A stretch of 64,000 nt of DNA from an uncultured Lachnospiraceae bacterium (GTDB lineage Bacteria > Bacillota > Clostridia > Lachnospirales > Lachnospiraceae): positions 121,842 through 185,841 of the forward strand of contig CAJTPF010000001.1 in NCBI GenBank assembly GCA_910578175.1, in the 5' to 3' direction. The number at the start of each line of letters is the position of its first letter. Positions within the stretch are counted from its first letter, which is position 1. The notes under the pieces are model-generated. The model made no database searches. It was not told where the DNA came from and saw nothing but the letters and a program-made list of their open reading frames with translations. This document shows, in pieces, positions 33,903 through 43,142 of the stretch. The translations under genes and the position numbers were made by a program.

Positions 33903-34475
33903 ATGCAAAATAATTTATCTGCAGCGGAAGCATTGACAAAATTGAAAGAAGGGAATCAGAAGTATTTATCTGCAACGACAAATCCTGGAGATATATCACC
34001 GCAGATCCGGCAGAAAACCTGCACGGAAGGACAGAATCCATACGCAGTCATCGTGGCATGTTCGGATTCGAGAGTTATACCTGAAAGCATCTTTAGTGCC
34101 GGAATCGGAGAGTTATTTGTTATTCGGGTGGCAGGAAATGTGATGGATAACCATCAGTTAGGAAGCATAGAGTATGCAGCTGACCATCTTGGATGCAAAC
34201 TGGTAGTCGTATTGGGACATGAACATTGTGGTGCAGTGAATGCGGCCATTCACCATGAGCCGGCAGGTTTTGTTAAAACCATTACGGATGAAATTCGCAA
34301 AGCGATTGGTGAAGAAAAGGATGAACTCCGGGCAAGCTGCTTAAATGTTGAGAGAAGTGTTTCGGTGATCCGGGAAAGTCTTGGTCTGCAGATAACAGAT
34401 GAAAATGACGGATTGAAAATATGTGGGGCTGTTTATCGTATTGACAGCGGTTCTGTAGAGTTTTTGGAATGTTAA
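33903..34475 (+). CDS. Beta-class carbonic anhydrase
   Basis: 190 residues from ATG 33903 with GGAGGAAAG upstream. Zinc ligands are the Cys of VACSDSRV and the His and Cys of GHEHCGAV; the CSDSR Asp-Arg dyad is kept. It interconverts CO2 and bicarbonate in the cytosol, supplying carboxylation or helping pH control. The adjacent gene encodes a soluble zinc-binding chemoreceptor, 35 bases downstream, which suggests co-expression. Confidence 0.93.
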   Translation: MQNNLSAAEALTKLKEGNQKYLSATTNPGDISPQIRQKTCTEGQNPYAVIVACSDSRVIPESIFSAGIGELFVIRVAGNVMDNHQLGSIEYAADHLGCKLVVVLGHEHCGAVNAAIHHEPAGFVKTITDEIRKAIGEEKDELRASCLNVERSVSVIRESLGLQITDENDGLKICGAVYRIDSGSVEFLEC

Positions 34476-34510
34476 CCGATTTGATCGATTAAAGTAAAGG
34501 AGCTTTCTAG

Positions 34511-35878
34511 ATGGTGATTAAAAGAAAAAAAACGGAACTTATAAAAGCAGTTTCCGAGTTAAAAGAAACGGATTACTCTAAGGAACCGGAATTAAACAGC
34601 ATTTACCGACGACTGTCAAAGGGAAGAAAACAGTTCGGGGAAATTTTAGAGAAGAATTTCAAAGCGGTTATGCAAATTAGTTCCCTGGATCTGACAATGC
34701 AGCATCAGACAGAGAAAATTGTTGAAATCACCCGTGATGTAGCAAAGGCTACGGAAACTATTTTCGGTACTTCCATGGATGATCCCATGATGACAGGAAG
34801 ATCCAACAATCAGCATGAGCAACTGACAAGTACGATCATTGAAGTCTCCTCGGCATCTGAGGAAGTATACCGGAAGATCGAATCAGGGCAGAATGAACTG
34901 ACGCTTATTAAAGAGCTTTCTTCACAGACCATTGAGATATCCAAAGAACTGCAACGGGATATGGATGAACTTTTTAAAACGATTGACCGGATGAGCGGAG
35001 TCATAGCCGGAATTGATTCTATATCTTTACAGACAAACCTGCTGGCATTAAACGCTTCCATTGAGGCGGCACGGGCAGGAGCAGCGGGCAGGGGCTTTGC
35101 AGTCGTAGCCGGTGAAATCCGGGGACTGGCGGAAGAGACCCAGAAACTGACCGGCAGTATGGGCAGTTTTGTTGAAGAGATTAAGAATGCTTCTCAGAAA
35201 AGTATTCAAAGTACAAAAAGTACGATTGAAGCCCTTGATTCCATGACGGAAAAAATAAAATATGTCTGGGAATTAAATGATGAGAGCCAGCAGCATGTTT
35301 CGAAAGTAAATGAATCCATTAGTTCGATTGCTAGCGTGAGCCAGGAAATCAGCAGTTCCATGAATCAAATGGAGAACCAGTTAAAACACAGTACCGTCAT
35401 AATGCATCAGGTCAGCCAGGATTTAAAGAAAGCGGTAGAGCCGGTGGTCGGTATAGAAAAAATACTGGATGATACGGTCAAACAAATGGGAAGTATGTCG
35501 GAGGATGCATTTTTTCATTTGGGAAATACAGATTTTGCTAAATATGTTAATAATGCAATTTCCGCACATCGTACATGGCTGTCAAATCTGAAGAAAATGG
35601 TAGATGAACAAACCATAATTCCGTTACAGCTGGATGCTTCCAAATGCGGTTTCGGACATTTTTATTATGCAATGACACCAAAGATACCGGGAATAATGAA
35701 AATCTGGGGCGAGCTTGGGTTTAAACATAAGAAGTTTCATAAATATGGAGAAGACGTCATACACTCTATAAATCATGGAGAATATTCAAAAGCCAAACAA
35801 ACATATTATGAGGCGGAAGTATACTCCGGAGAATTAATATCGGATTTGGAAAAAATACTGCAGATCGTCGAAGAATGA
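34511..35878 (+). CDS. Soluble methyl-accepting protein with CZB zinc-binding domain
   Basis: 455 residues, no membrane segment. A variable helical N-terminus (to about 100), the receptor signalling coiled coil with the tip LQTNLLALNASIEAARAG, and a C-terminal CZB domain (about 345-450) with the ligands of HRTWL, CGFGHFYY and HKKFHK. CZB receptors respond to zinc, pH or hypochlorous acid and control chemotaxis or diguanylate cyclases in other bacteria. It could signal to the CheA/CheW of the 8-11 kb cluster. AAGGAG is upstream of the ATG. Confidence 0.92.
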   Translation: MVIKRKKTELIKAVSELKETDYSKEPELNSIYRRLSKGRKQFGEILEKNFKAVMQISSLDLTMQHQTEKIVEITRDVAKATETIFGTSMDDPMMTGRSNNQHEQLTSTIIEVSSASEEVYRKIESGQNELTLIKELSSQTIEISKELQRDMDELFKTIDRMSGVIAGIDSISLQTNLLALNASIEAARAGAAGRGFAVVAGEIRGLAEETQKLTGSMGSFVEEIKNASQKSIQSTKSTIEALDSMTEKIKYVWELNDESQQHVSKVNESISSIASVSQEISSSMNQMENQLKHSTVIMHQVSQDLKKAVEPVVGIEKILDDTVKQMGSMSEDAFFHLGNTDFAKYVNNAISAHRTWLSNLKKMVDEQTIIPLQLDASKCGFGHFYYAMTPKIPGIMKIWGELGFKHKKFHKYGEDVIHSINHGEYSKAKQTYYEAEVYSGELISDLEKILQIVEE

Positions 35879-35934
35879 TCATACATATATTATAGACAGT
35901 GCAGGTTTATGGTTCTGTCAATGTCCGTTCAGAT

Positions 35935-35974
35935 ATCCGTCATATTGGCTCTGTGTTGATATGACGGATTTTTA
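35935..35974 (+). terminator. Terminator after CZB receptor
   Basis: ATCCGTCATAT (35935-35945) pairs with ATATGACGGAT (35959-35969), then T residues. Confidence 0.9.
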
Positions 35975-36128
35975 ATATGGAATTTTCCGGATTTTGTCCG
36001 TTTATTTAGGGAAAAGACTCTGATATATACATGATGTGTACAATATATTACTGTTTGAAATATAAATATATTGATAAAATTACCAACAGCTAATTATTGT
36101 ATATGAAAGAATATATTGGAGAAAAAAT

Positions 36129-36524
36129 ATGGATACTGCAACAGCCAAGAAAAAAACAGGCGAGCGTCTGAAACAGCTGAGAGAAAGTTTGGGATATACA
36201 CAGGAAAAATTTTCAGAGATATTGGGAATATCGGTAACATTGTATAAAAAGATGGAAGGCGGCAGTTATAATATTTCTGTAAAAACTTTGAGGAAACTGC
36301 GGGAGACTACAGGTGTATCCATTGATTATATGATGTTCGGAGAAGGAAAAGAATATGAAGATATCTGGCTGTTGCTGCAGAATTCGGAGAACCATATTAA
36401 GCTGAAGGTTTTATTGCGCCTGTTGCGTTATTTCGGATATGACAGCCGGGAGAGCCGTTTAGAAACGGAGCAGGAACTGGATATCGGGGAGAAACTGGAA
36501 AAAATAATCGGAGAAAATCTGTAA
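36129..36524 (+). CDS. XRE-family regulator (paralogue outside the element)
   Basis: 131 residues. HTH_3 domain (GERLKQLRESLGYTQEKFSE ... LYKKMEGGSYNISVKTL) and the C-terminal tail W.LLQNSENHIKLK, as in the two genes at 31023 and 31540. The leader (TATGAAAGAATATATTGGAG) is also similar. It lies 2.5 kb beyond the right end of the element, which suggests either that this was the donor of the duplicated genes or that the family is native to the host. Confidence 0.88.
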   Translation: MDTATAKKKTGERLKQLRESLGYTQEKFSEILGISVTLYKKMEGGSYNISVKTLRKLRETTGVSIDYMMFGEGKEYEDIWLLLQNSENHIKLKVLLRLLRYFGYDSRESRLETEQELDIGEKLEKIIGENL

Positions 36525-36591
36525 AGGCTGTGAATCGGCCGGAAGTCAGAATCTTTTATTTTCTTTAACACGAATCCGTATGGATATTAAG

Positions 36592-36632
36592 AAAAAAGCT
36601 GAAACCGTGATATGATCGGTTCAGCTTTTTTT
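36592..36632 (+). terminator. Terminator after XRE gene
   Basis: AAAGCTGAAACCGTGAT pairs with ATCGGTTCAGCTTT across ATG with one bulge, flanked by A- and T-tracts, so it could act in both directions. Confidence 0.85.
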
Positions 36633-36895
36633 GATAAATGAAGGTATGATGACCGGGTCAGGATCGTGCAATATTTATAGGATTTAAATGTCCTGATTAA
36701 AAAATATAGTTTACTATGATCAAGAAATACATGGCAATACGAAATAGAATCTGATATAATATATGCCATAGTTATAACTGTAAAACAGATATCAGGCCAT
36801 AGGCATAAGATTATGAGAACGCCTGACCATCCCGACTTTGTGAAAGGAATCAACCGTATTGTAAATTAATGAGCGGCAGTTTATGGGTGAATAAA
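36633..36895. other. Non-coding spacer before the exonuclease gene
   Basis: AT-rich with no gene recognised on either strand. A short stretch near 36735 (AATACGAAATAGAATCTGATATAAT) could hold a promoter, but no clear -35 pairs with it. Confidence 0.35.
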
Positions 36896-37564
36896 ATGAA
36901 CGAAAGAAATAAAGGGAATCGATTGACAAAATATGTTCCGGACTATGTGGTTTTTGATCTGGAAACTACCGGAATCAATCCGGTGTCTGATGATATTATT
37001 GAGATTTCGGCACTGAAAGTGGTCAATGGAAAAATCGTGGAGGAATTTTCCTCATTGATCAATCCCGGCAGACCGATACCTTATCAGGCCACCAGAGTGA
37101 ATCATATAACGGATAAAATGGTGGAAAATGCACCGGATCTTGAATGGGGAATTCAAAAGTTTCTTGATTTTACAGGCAGTCATATCCTGGTGGGCCATAA
37201 TATACATAGTTTTGATCTTAATTTTATATATGATGCAGTCATGCAATTATATGGAAAAGAGTTTCGGAATGATTATATTGATACTTTGACAATGTCGAAA
37301 AAATGTCTTCCGCAGCTGCCGGGTCATAAACTGGTTGATATTGCGGCATATTTTGGACTGGATACCAGTGGAGCCCACAGGGCATTGCAGGATTGTATTA
37401 TGAATCAGCAGTGTTATGAGGAAATGGGAAAACTGCAGGAACACATGACGATGGTGCTATGTCCGAAGTGTGGCGGGGAGATGGTGCGCAGAAATGGCAT
37501 GTTTGGAGAGTTTTATGGTTGTATTAATTTTCCCAGATGCCGTTTTACCAAGAACATCAGATAA
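36896..37564 (+). CDS. DnaQ-like 3'-5' exonuclease with topoisomerase-type zinc ribbon
   Basis: 222 residues from ATG 36896 (GGGTGA upstream). The DEDDh exonuclease fold shows VVFDLETTGINP (ExoI, D and E), HNIHSFDLNFI (ExoII) and HRALQDC (ExoIII, H and D). The last 35 residues (CPKCGGEMVRRNG ... YGCINFPRCRF) form the C4 zinc ribbon usual at the end of topoisomerase I. It resembles the epsilon or PolC exonuclease, and the extra ribbon may bind single-stranded DNA. The HAD gene follows 16 bases later. Confidence 0.88.
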   Translation: MNERNKGNRLTKYVPDYVVFDLETTGINPVSDDIIEISALKVVNGKIVEEFSSLINPGRPIPYQATRVNHITDKMVENAPDLEWGIQKFLDFTGSHILVGHNIHSFDLNFIYDAVMQLYGKEFRNDYIDTLTMSKKCLPQLPGHKLVDIAAYFGLDTSGAHRALQDCIMNQQCYEEMGKLQEHMTMVLCPKCGGEMVRRNGMFGEFYGCINFPRCRFTKNIR

Positions 37565-37580
37565 GGAGCAGTGAATTTTT

Positions 37581-38186
37581 GTGATTAAAAATATAATATT
37601 CGATATGGGGAACGTTTTGCTGGATTATGATCCGGAAGTTTCGCTACAGCTTTTTTTGGACAACGAAGAAGACCGCAGGATTATAAAAAAAGAACTGTTT
37701 GAAGGGACGGAATGGATCGAGGGGGATCTGGGCCGGATGGACAACAAGAGCCGCTATGAAGCAATAAAAAAAAGGATTCCGGAACGTTTATATCCGGGAT
37801 TGAAAGCCTGTGTATATCAATGGCAGATATGTATGACTCCGTTGGAAGGCGCCAGAGAATTTGTTTCATCCATGAAAGAAAAAGGATTTAATATCTATGT
37901 ATTATCCAATGCCAGTGACACATTTTATGAATATTTTCCGAATTTTTTACCGTTGGATTACTTTAATGGCGTGATGATTTCAGCCGATGTGCATTTAATA
38001 AAACCGGATATCCGGATCTATCAGACGTTCCTGAAAGAGTACGGATTGGACCCCGGGGAATGCCTCTTTATCGATGACAGAAAAAATAATGTGGAAGGAG
38101 CAGAGACCGTGGGTATGAAAGGAATGATTTTTAACGGTGATTTTAAAAGATTGTCTGAATTTACTGCCGGATTGAAAATACAATAA
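37581..38186 (+). CDS. HAD superfamily hydrolase
   Basis: 201 residues with a GTG start (AAGGAG upstream). Motif I IIFDMGNVLLDYDP, motif II VLSNAS, the K of motif III (LIKPD) and motif IV LFIDDRKNN are all present. It belongs to the IA group with a helical cap, like YihX-type sugar phosphatases. The substrate is unknown. Part of a run of small same-strand genes from the exonuclease to the GyrI-like gene. Confidence 0.88.
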   Translation: MIKNIIFDMGNVLLDYDPEVSLQLFLDNEEDRRIIKKELFEGTEWIEGDLGRMDNKSRYEAIKKRIPERLYPGLKACVYQWQICMTPLEGAREFVSSMKEKGFNIYVLSNASDTFYEYFPNFLPLDYFNGVMISADVHLIKPDIRIYQTFLKEYGLDPGECLFIDDRKNNVEGAETVGMKGMIFNGDFKRLSEFTAGLKIQ

Positions 38187-38212
38187 ATAATATACAGAAA
38201 GGCATGATTCGA

Positions 38213-38725
38213 ATGAAAGATACGAAGAAAAAAAGGATTAAAGGGACTATTATCCGAAGAAAAAGCAGAGCGATCGAGCCCAACTTATATCGTTCAACAG
38301 AAAACGAAAGATATCTGGCAGAAATCAATGAGAAGAAGGATTATGCCCGGATCGTATATGGAATTAGTTTTTTTGTACTGGCTGTCGTAGGAGTTCTGAT
38401 CGCTCTGTTTGTACATGATGAATGGGTCCGGTCATATGTAGGGGATATTATAATTATATTTGTGATCTATGCGTTTATCCGTATACTGCTTCCCCATGGA
38501 TTTGTGTCTCTGCCGGTGGTGATTCTTCTGTTTGCCTGTCTGGCAGAAGGATTGCAGTATTTAAATATTGTGGATAAACTGGGACTGGGAGATATAGGAT
38601 TTTTTGAGAGATTGTCAGGGGCGTCTGGAGATGTGAAGGATATCATATGCTATGCAGTGGCATGTCTGATGTTGATCATTTATGAAATGATCAGGACAAT
38701 GTTTTCCGGAAGATCAAAACCGTAA
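38213..38725 (+). CDS. DUF2809-type membrane protein
   Basis: 170 residues from ATG 38213; an ATG 3 codons earlier is too near AGAAAGG. A basic N-terminus of about 40 residues precedes four likely membrane helices. The segment FIRILLPHGFVSLPVVILLF and the GLQYLN block match DUF2809 proteins. Function unknown. Confidence 0.7.
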   Translation: MKDTKKKRIKGTIIRRKSRAIEPNLYRSTENERYLAEINEKKDYARIVYGISFFVLAVVGVLIALFVHDEWVRSYVGDIIIIFVIYAFIRILLPHGFVSLPVVILLFACLAEGLQYLNIVDKLGLGDIGFFERLSGASGDVKDIICYAVACLMLIIYEMIRTMFSGRSKP

Positions 38726-38819
38726 GCCGGAGGAAGACGGATTGTTTCGTGAAGATCTCTGTGAACAGGGACGGAAAGACCATTGCAGATAATGCAATCA
38801 ATGTAGAAAGGAATGAATC

Positions 38820-39146
38820 ATGGCATCTAAAATTGAATTTGTGGAATTTATGGCGGACCAGATGCGGGAGGCCGGAGCTATAACTTATAAAAAAATGTTT
38901 GGAGAATATGGACTTTACTGCAATGGAAAAATATTTGCGGTCATCTGTAATGACCGGCTGTTTATCAAGATTACTGAGGCCGGACGGAAGCTTTGTCCAA
39001 AACTGCAGGAGGCGCCTCCGTATGATGGGGCAAAAAACTATTTTCTCGTTGAAGACGTGGAGAACCGTGAATTTCTGACAAAACTTGTGACGGAAACTTA
39101 TATGGAACTGCCGGAACCGAAACCGAAAAAACGCAGGAAGGAGTAG
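38820..39146 (+). CDS. TfoX N-terminal domain protein
   Basis: 108 residues; the fold typical of the TfoX N-terminal domain is seen in YKKMFGEYGLYCNGKIFAVI and IKITEAGR, with a basic tail (PKPKKRRKE). In proteobacteria TfoX controls competence genes; stand-alone domains in clostridia have no known role. AAAGGAATG precedes the ATG. The GyrI-like gene starts 3 bases after its stop. Confidence 0.82.
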   Translation: MASKIEFVEFMADQMREAGAITYKKMFGEYGLYCNGKIFAVICNDRLFIKITEAGRKLCPKLQEAPPYDGAKNYFLVEDVENREFLTKLVTETYMELPEPKPKKRRKE

Positions 39147-39149
39147 CAC

Positions 39150-39791
39150 ATGGCGTTTGATTATAAAAAAGAATATAAGGAATTCTATCTGCCGAAGAGA
39201 AAGCCGGTACTGGTAACCGTACCGCCTATGAATTTTGTGGCGGTTCGTGGAAAGGGAGACCCAAATGAAGAAGGGGGAGCGTATAAACAGTCTATAGGTC
39301 TGCTTTATGGAATCGCCTTTACCATTAAGATGAGTAAGATGGGGGATCATCGGATGAAAGGATATTTTGATTATGTGGTACCTCCTTTGGAGGGGCTTTG
39401 GTGGCAGGAAGGAGTCAGGGGAGTTGACTATTCCCGTAAACAGGATTTTTGCTGGATTTCCATGATCCGTCTGCCAGAGTTTGTGACAGAGGAAGAATTT
39501 GACTGGGCAGTGGCAGAAGCGGCGTCAAAGAAGAAGATGGATTTTTCCGAAGTGGAATTCCTGAATTATGACGAGGGTCTGTGTGTGCAGTGTATGCATA
39601 TGGGTCCCTATGATGATGAACCGGCCACCATAGAAGTTATGGATGCATTTGCGGAGTCGCAGGGGTATTTGCCAGATATGAGCGGTCCCCGCTATCATCA
39701 TGAGATTTATCTCAGTGATGTAAGAAAAAGCAAGCCGGAAAATCTTAAGACGGTCATCCGGCATCCGGTGGCAGCAGAAGGATTCGTATAA
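39150..39791 (+). CDS. GyrI-like small-molecule-binding protein
   Basis: 213 residues. A GyrI-like domain of the stand-alone type (MAFDYKKEYKEFYLPKRKP, MNFVAVRGKGDPNEEGGAYK, MHMGPYDDEPATI, HHEIYLSD). These bind or hydrolyse small molecules and are often named after the DNA gyrase inhibitor, without proof of that role. Co-transcribed with the TfoX-like gene; GCAGGAAGGAG is upstream. A terminator follows. Confidence 0.85.
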   Translation: MAFDYKKEYKEFYLPKRKPVLVTVPPMNFVAVRGKGDPNEEGGAYKQSIGLLYGIAFTIKMSKMGDHRMKGYFDYVVPPLEGLWWQEGVRGVDYSRKQDFCWISMIRLPEFVTEEEFDWAVAEAASKKKMDFSEVEFLNYDEGLCVQCMHMGPYDDEPATIEVMDAFAESQGYLPDMSGPRYHHEIYLSDVRKSKPENLKTVIRHPVAAEGFV

Positions 39792-39821
39792 AAAACAAAA
39801 ATATGGTTTTTTGCCGGAGAC

Positions 39822-39867
39822 AGAAGGAGCGATAGCATTATTTGCTGCCGCTCTTTCTGCATTTTTT
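39822..39867 (+). terminator. Terminator after GyrI-like gene
   Basis: AGAAGGAGCG...AGCA pairs with TGCT..CGCTCTTTCT, followed by GCATTTTTT. Confidence 0.75.
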
Positions 39868-39939
39868 ATTGATTTAAGGATTTTTTAATAATTCCGCCGT
39901 TATAATATCTTTATCATCATTCAGGGAGGAGATCATATT

Positions 39940-42318
39940 ATGTTTTTTCGTATACTGAAAAAAGATTTAAAACGGAAAATAGGTATTAATTTTATAGTAT
40001 TTTTATTTATGATCATGGCAACAGTGCTGGTTGCCAGCAGCGTCAATAACATTTTTGTTGTTTTAAATGCTACGGATTATTGTATGGAGAAAGGTAAAAT
40101 ACCGGATATTTTTATATGCAGTTATGAACAGAGCAACGGAAAAAATATAAAGAAGTGGCTGGAAGAAACAGAATCGGTCAGGGATTTTTCGGAGAACAAA
40201 GGTGTTTTTCTGACAGGCAATAGTATTGTTGAAGTCAATGGGAAAAGCGGTAGGGACTATGATATGAAAAATACGGTCATGATTCAGAGTAATTGGAACC
40301 GGCATATGCTCATATTTGATCAGAACGGTGAATTGCCGGATCTTGTCCCCGGAGAACTTTCCATGACGAAGAAAGAAATGAAACGAAACCGGTTGAAAAA
40401 AGGGGATTCCATGACCGTAAAGTTTGGAAACTATCAAAAAACATTTATTATTTCGGAGCCTATACAAGATCCGGCCATGGGAAGTGATTATACAGGGATG
40501 AGCAGATATCTGATACATGAATCTGATTATCAGGAAATAGAAAAATATTGTGATCAGAGGGTATTTAACTATGGAGTAGAAACCACCAGTAATACGGATT
40601 TTTTAAAAGAATTTAATAAAATGGGATTTGACGTGATTATAACGATCGAAAAAAGTATGTTTGAAAATACTTACATTATGCAAATGATCACGGCGATCGT
40701 TTTAATTGTACTGGGTGTATGTCTTATTATGACCTCGTTTCTGGTCCTGAGGTTTACGATCATATTTACGCTTTCTGAGGAGTATAAAGAAATTGGGGTT
40801 ATGAAGGCGATCGGAATTACTGATTTTATGATAAAAAAAATATATTTGATTAAATATTTCGTGCTTGTCACTGCAGCGGCCGTGATTGGATGTGCGATCA
40901 GTATTCCGGTGAGCAGAGGCAGTTTAAAACTGACAGCGGGTAATCTGATGCTTCAGGATAACAGGGGAAATGCCGGTATAAATGTGGTCTGCGCCTTTCT
41001 GGTAATGGTAGTCGTCATGCTGCTTTGTCTGTTAAGTACCAGCAGGATCAGACGGATTTCGGCCATTGAAGCAATCAGGAGCGGAAGCACCGGAGAGCGG
41101 TTTGATCGTAAGTCTGTACTGTCATTAAGAAAAATGAACCGTGCCATGCCGGTATTATTTCTGGCGGTCAATGACATTCTGTCTGAGATAAAAAAGTATC
41201 TGGTATTTATTCTGACATTTGCAATGGGAACTTTATTGATCATATTATCAGTAAATACCCTGGAATCCCTTACAAGCGAAGAAATGGCAAAAAATTTTGC
41301 ACTGGATACAAAAGCCGATACTTTTATCAGTATAGATACGATCAAAGATTTGCAGAGAGGAATCATGGAAGGAAGACCATATATAGAAAATATGATCGAA
41401 GGGCTGAAAGCAGATATAAAAGAAATCGGATACGATTCGGAAATTTCAGTATTATCTTATTATTTCATGGGATATTATACAGAACAGCCGGATGAGGTTC
41501 TTCGATTTATGACGTGCCAGCTGATCGGATCCGATGGCGGCTATATGGAACTGGCGAAAGGAGATGTTCCTGTTCTGGAAAATGAAATTGCAATGTCTGA
41601 ACAGGTTATGAAGAAACTGAATGTAAAAATCGGGGATACTGTTTGTATGAAATATGGAGATCGAACGATGGATATGATAATAACGGGTTCCTATGCCAAT
41701 TATCTTCAAATGGGTGAAAGTGTGATGTTAAATTCAAAATTGTACATAGAAGATGTTATGCTGTCAGGTCTGTTTTACCTTCAGCTGAAACTGACAGGAA
41801 CAGAGGATAAAGATACAGCGCTTATGAACATCCGCAACAGATTTCCGGAATTTAAGTTTAACAATATGCAGCAGGTTGTATCGGGACAGATTGGAGGAAC
41901 CACCGATACTTTTGAAACCGTTAAGATTACCATCATTCTGTTGGTCTTCGGTATAAATATAATGATAACGATTTTGATGGTTAAAATATTTGTTATCGGA
42001 GAGAAAGGGCAGATTGCAATGCTTCGGGCTTTGGGATTTTCTAACCGTCAGTTAAAACTATGGCAGGTCATCCGGATTGGAATTCTAATGGTCATTTCCA
42101 GCGGATTAGGAATCGTTTGTTCTACATTTTTGAATCATCTTCTTATTAAGCCTGCTTTTGCCATAATGGGGGCCGCTCATATGAAAATACAGGTAAATAT
42201 ATTGGAGTCCTGTTGTTTTTATCCGCTTATATTGTTTATAGCCATTATTTTTGCCGCATATATCAGTCTGGGAAAGATAAACCGGCTGAAAATAATGGAA
42301 ATAAATAATATTGAATAA
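39940..42318 (+). CDS. FtsX-type ABC transporter permease
   Basis: 792 residues. One N-terminal helix (about 16-38), an exposed loop of about 200 residues, three helices (about 247-380) with the FtsX signature EEYKEIGVMKAIGIT, a second single helix and exposed domain, and three C-terminal helices with GQIAMLRALGFSNRQL. This is the doubled FtsX layout of LolE/MacB-like and peptide-resistance permeases. With the ATPase and the two-component genes it forms an antimicrobial-peptide sensing or export module. GGAGGAG precedes the ATG. Confidence 0.9.
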   Translation: MFFRILKKDLKRKIGINFIVFLFMIMATVLVASSVNNIFVVLNATDYCMEKGKIPDIFICSYEQSNGKNIKKWLEETESVRDFSENKGVFLTGNSIVEVNGKSGRDYDMKNTVMIQSNWNRHMLIFDQNGELPDLVPGELSMTKKEMKRNRLKKGDSMTVKFGNYQKTFIISEPIQDPAMGSDYTGMSRYLIHESDYQEIEKYCDQRVFNYGVETTSNTDFLKEFNKMGFDVIITIEKSMFENTYIMQMITAIVLIVLGVCLIMTSFLVLRFTIIFTLSEEYKEIGVMKAIGITDFMIKKIYLIKYFVLVTAAAVIGCAISIPVSRGSLKLTAGNLMLQDNRGNAGINVVCAFLVMVVVMLLCLLSTSRIRRISAIEAIRSGSTGERFDRKSVLSLRKMNRAMPVLFLAVNDILSEIKKYLVFILTFAMGTLLIILSVNTLESLTSEEMAKNFALDTKADTFISIDTIKDLQRGIMEGRPYIENMIEGLKADIKEIGYDSEISVLSYYFMGYYTEQPDEVLRFMTCQLIGSDGGYMELAKGDVPVLENEIAMSEQVMKKLNVKIGDTVCMKYGDRTMDMIITGSYANYLQMGESVMLNSKLYIEDVMLSGLFYLQLKLTGTEDKDTALMNIRNRFPEFKFNNMQQVVSGQIGGTTDTFETVKITIILLVFGINIMITILMVKIFVIGEKGQIAMLRALGFSNRQLKLWQVIRIGILMVISSGLGIVCSTFLNHLLIKPAFAIMGAAHMKIQVNILESCCFYPLILFIAIIFAAYISLGKINRLKIMEINNIE

Positions 42319-42343
42319 AATATTACAGAAAGAAGGAAAGAAT

Positions 42344-43108
42344 ATGGCAGCATTAAAAGTAAATAATTTATGTAAAACATATATCGTAAATAAGCAGCAG
42401 AATAATGTATTGCGAAATGTAAGTTTTGAAATCAGGAATGGAGAAATGACCGGTATCATGGGACCTTCCGGTTCCGGAAAAACAACCCTGCTTTATACGG
42501 TAAGCGGTATGGATGATTGTACGGCAGGAAGTATAGAATTTTTTGGCAGGGAATTAAACAGTCTGACGAATGATCAGCTCAGTGAGATTCGTTTAAAAGA
42601 AATGGGGTTTGTATTTCAGAATATGTATATGCTGAAAAATCTCTCCATATATGATAATATAATTCTGCCGGCATACCAGGCAGGATCAAAAGAGCGCAGC
42701 AGAAAAGAAATCAATGAATATGCCGTTGCATTAATGCATAAACTGGGTATTTCCGATGTGGCGGATAATGATATTAACGAAGTATCCGGTGGACAGTTAC
42801 AGCGGGCCTGCATCTGCAGAAGCCTGATCAATAAACCGGGAATCCTGTTTGCGGATGAACCTACCGGATCCCTGAACCGCCAGTCTTCCGAAGAAGTTAT
42901 GCGGATATTTAATAATATTAATGAAGAGGGGACCAGTGTCATGATGGTAACACACGACGTTAAAGTTGCAGCGAAATGTGAACGTGTGATTTACATCGAG
43001 GACGGAAACATTAAAGATGAAATTAAGATCGGGAAATACAGGGCAGGAGAAAGTGAGAGGGAGCGTGAAAAAACGATCAGTACATGGCTGATAGAAATGG
43101 GCTGGTAA
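42344..43108 (+). CDS. ABC transporter ATP-binding protein
   Basis: 254 residues from ATG 42344 (AAGGAAAG upstream). Walker A GPSGSGKTTL, Q loop FVFQNMYML, signature VSGGQLQRA, Walker B ILFADEPTGSL, H loop VTHD. It belongs to the LolD/MacB group that powers FtsX-type permeases, here the one encoded just upstream. Confidence 0.94.
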   Translation: MAALKVNNLCKTYIVNKQQNNVLRNVSFEIRNGEMTGIMGPSGSGKTTLLYTVSGMDDCTAGSIEFFGRELNSLTNDQLSEIRLKEMGFVFQNMYMLKNLSIYDNIILPAYQAGSKERSRKEINEYAVALMHKLGISDVADNDINEVSGGQLQRACICRSLINKPGILFADEPTGSLNRQSSEEVMRIFNNINEEGTSVMMVTHDVKVAAKCERVIYIEDGNIKDEIKIGKYRAGESEREREKTISTWLIEMGW

Positions 43109-43142
43109 CCTGACTGCCCGGAGGAGTCGGAGAGGAACAGAT

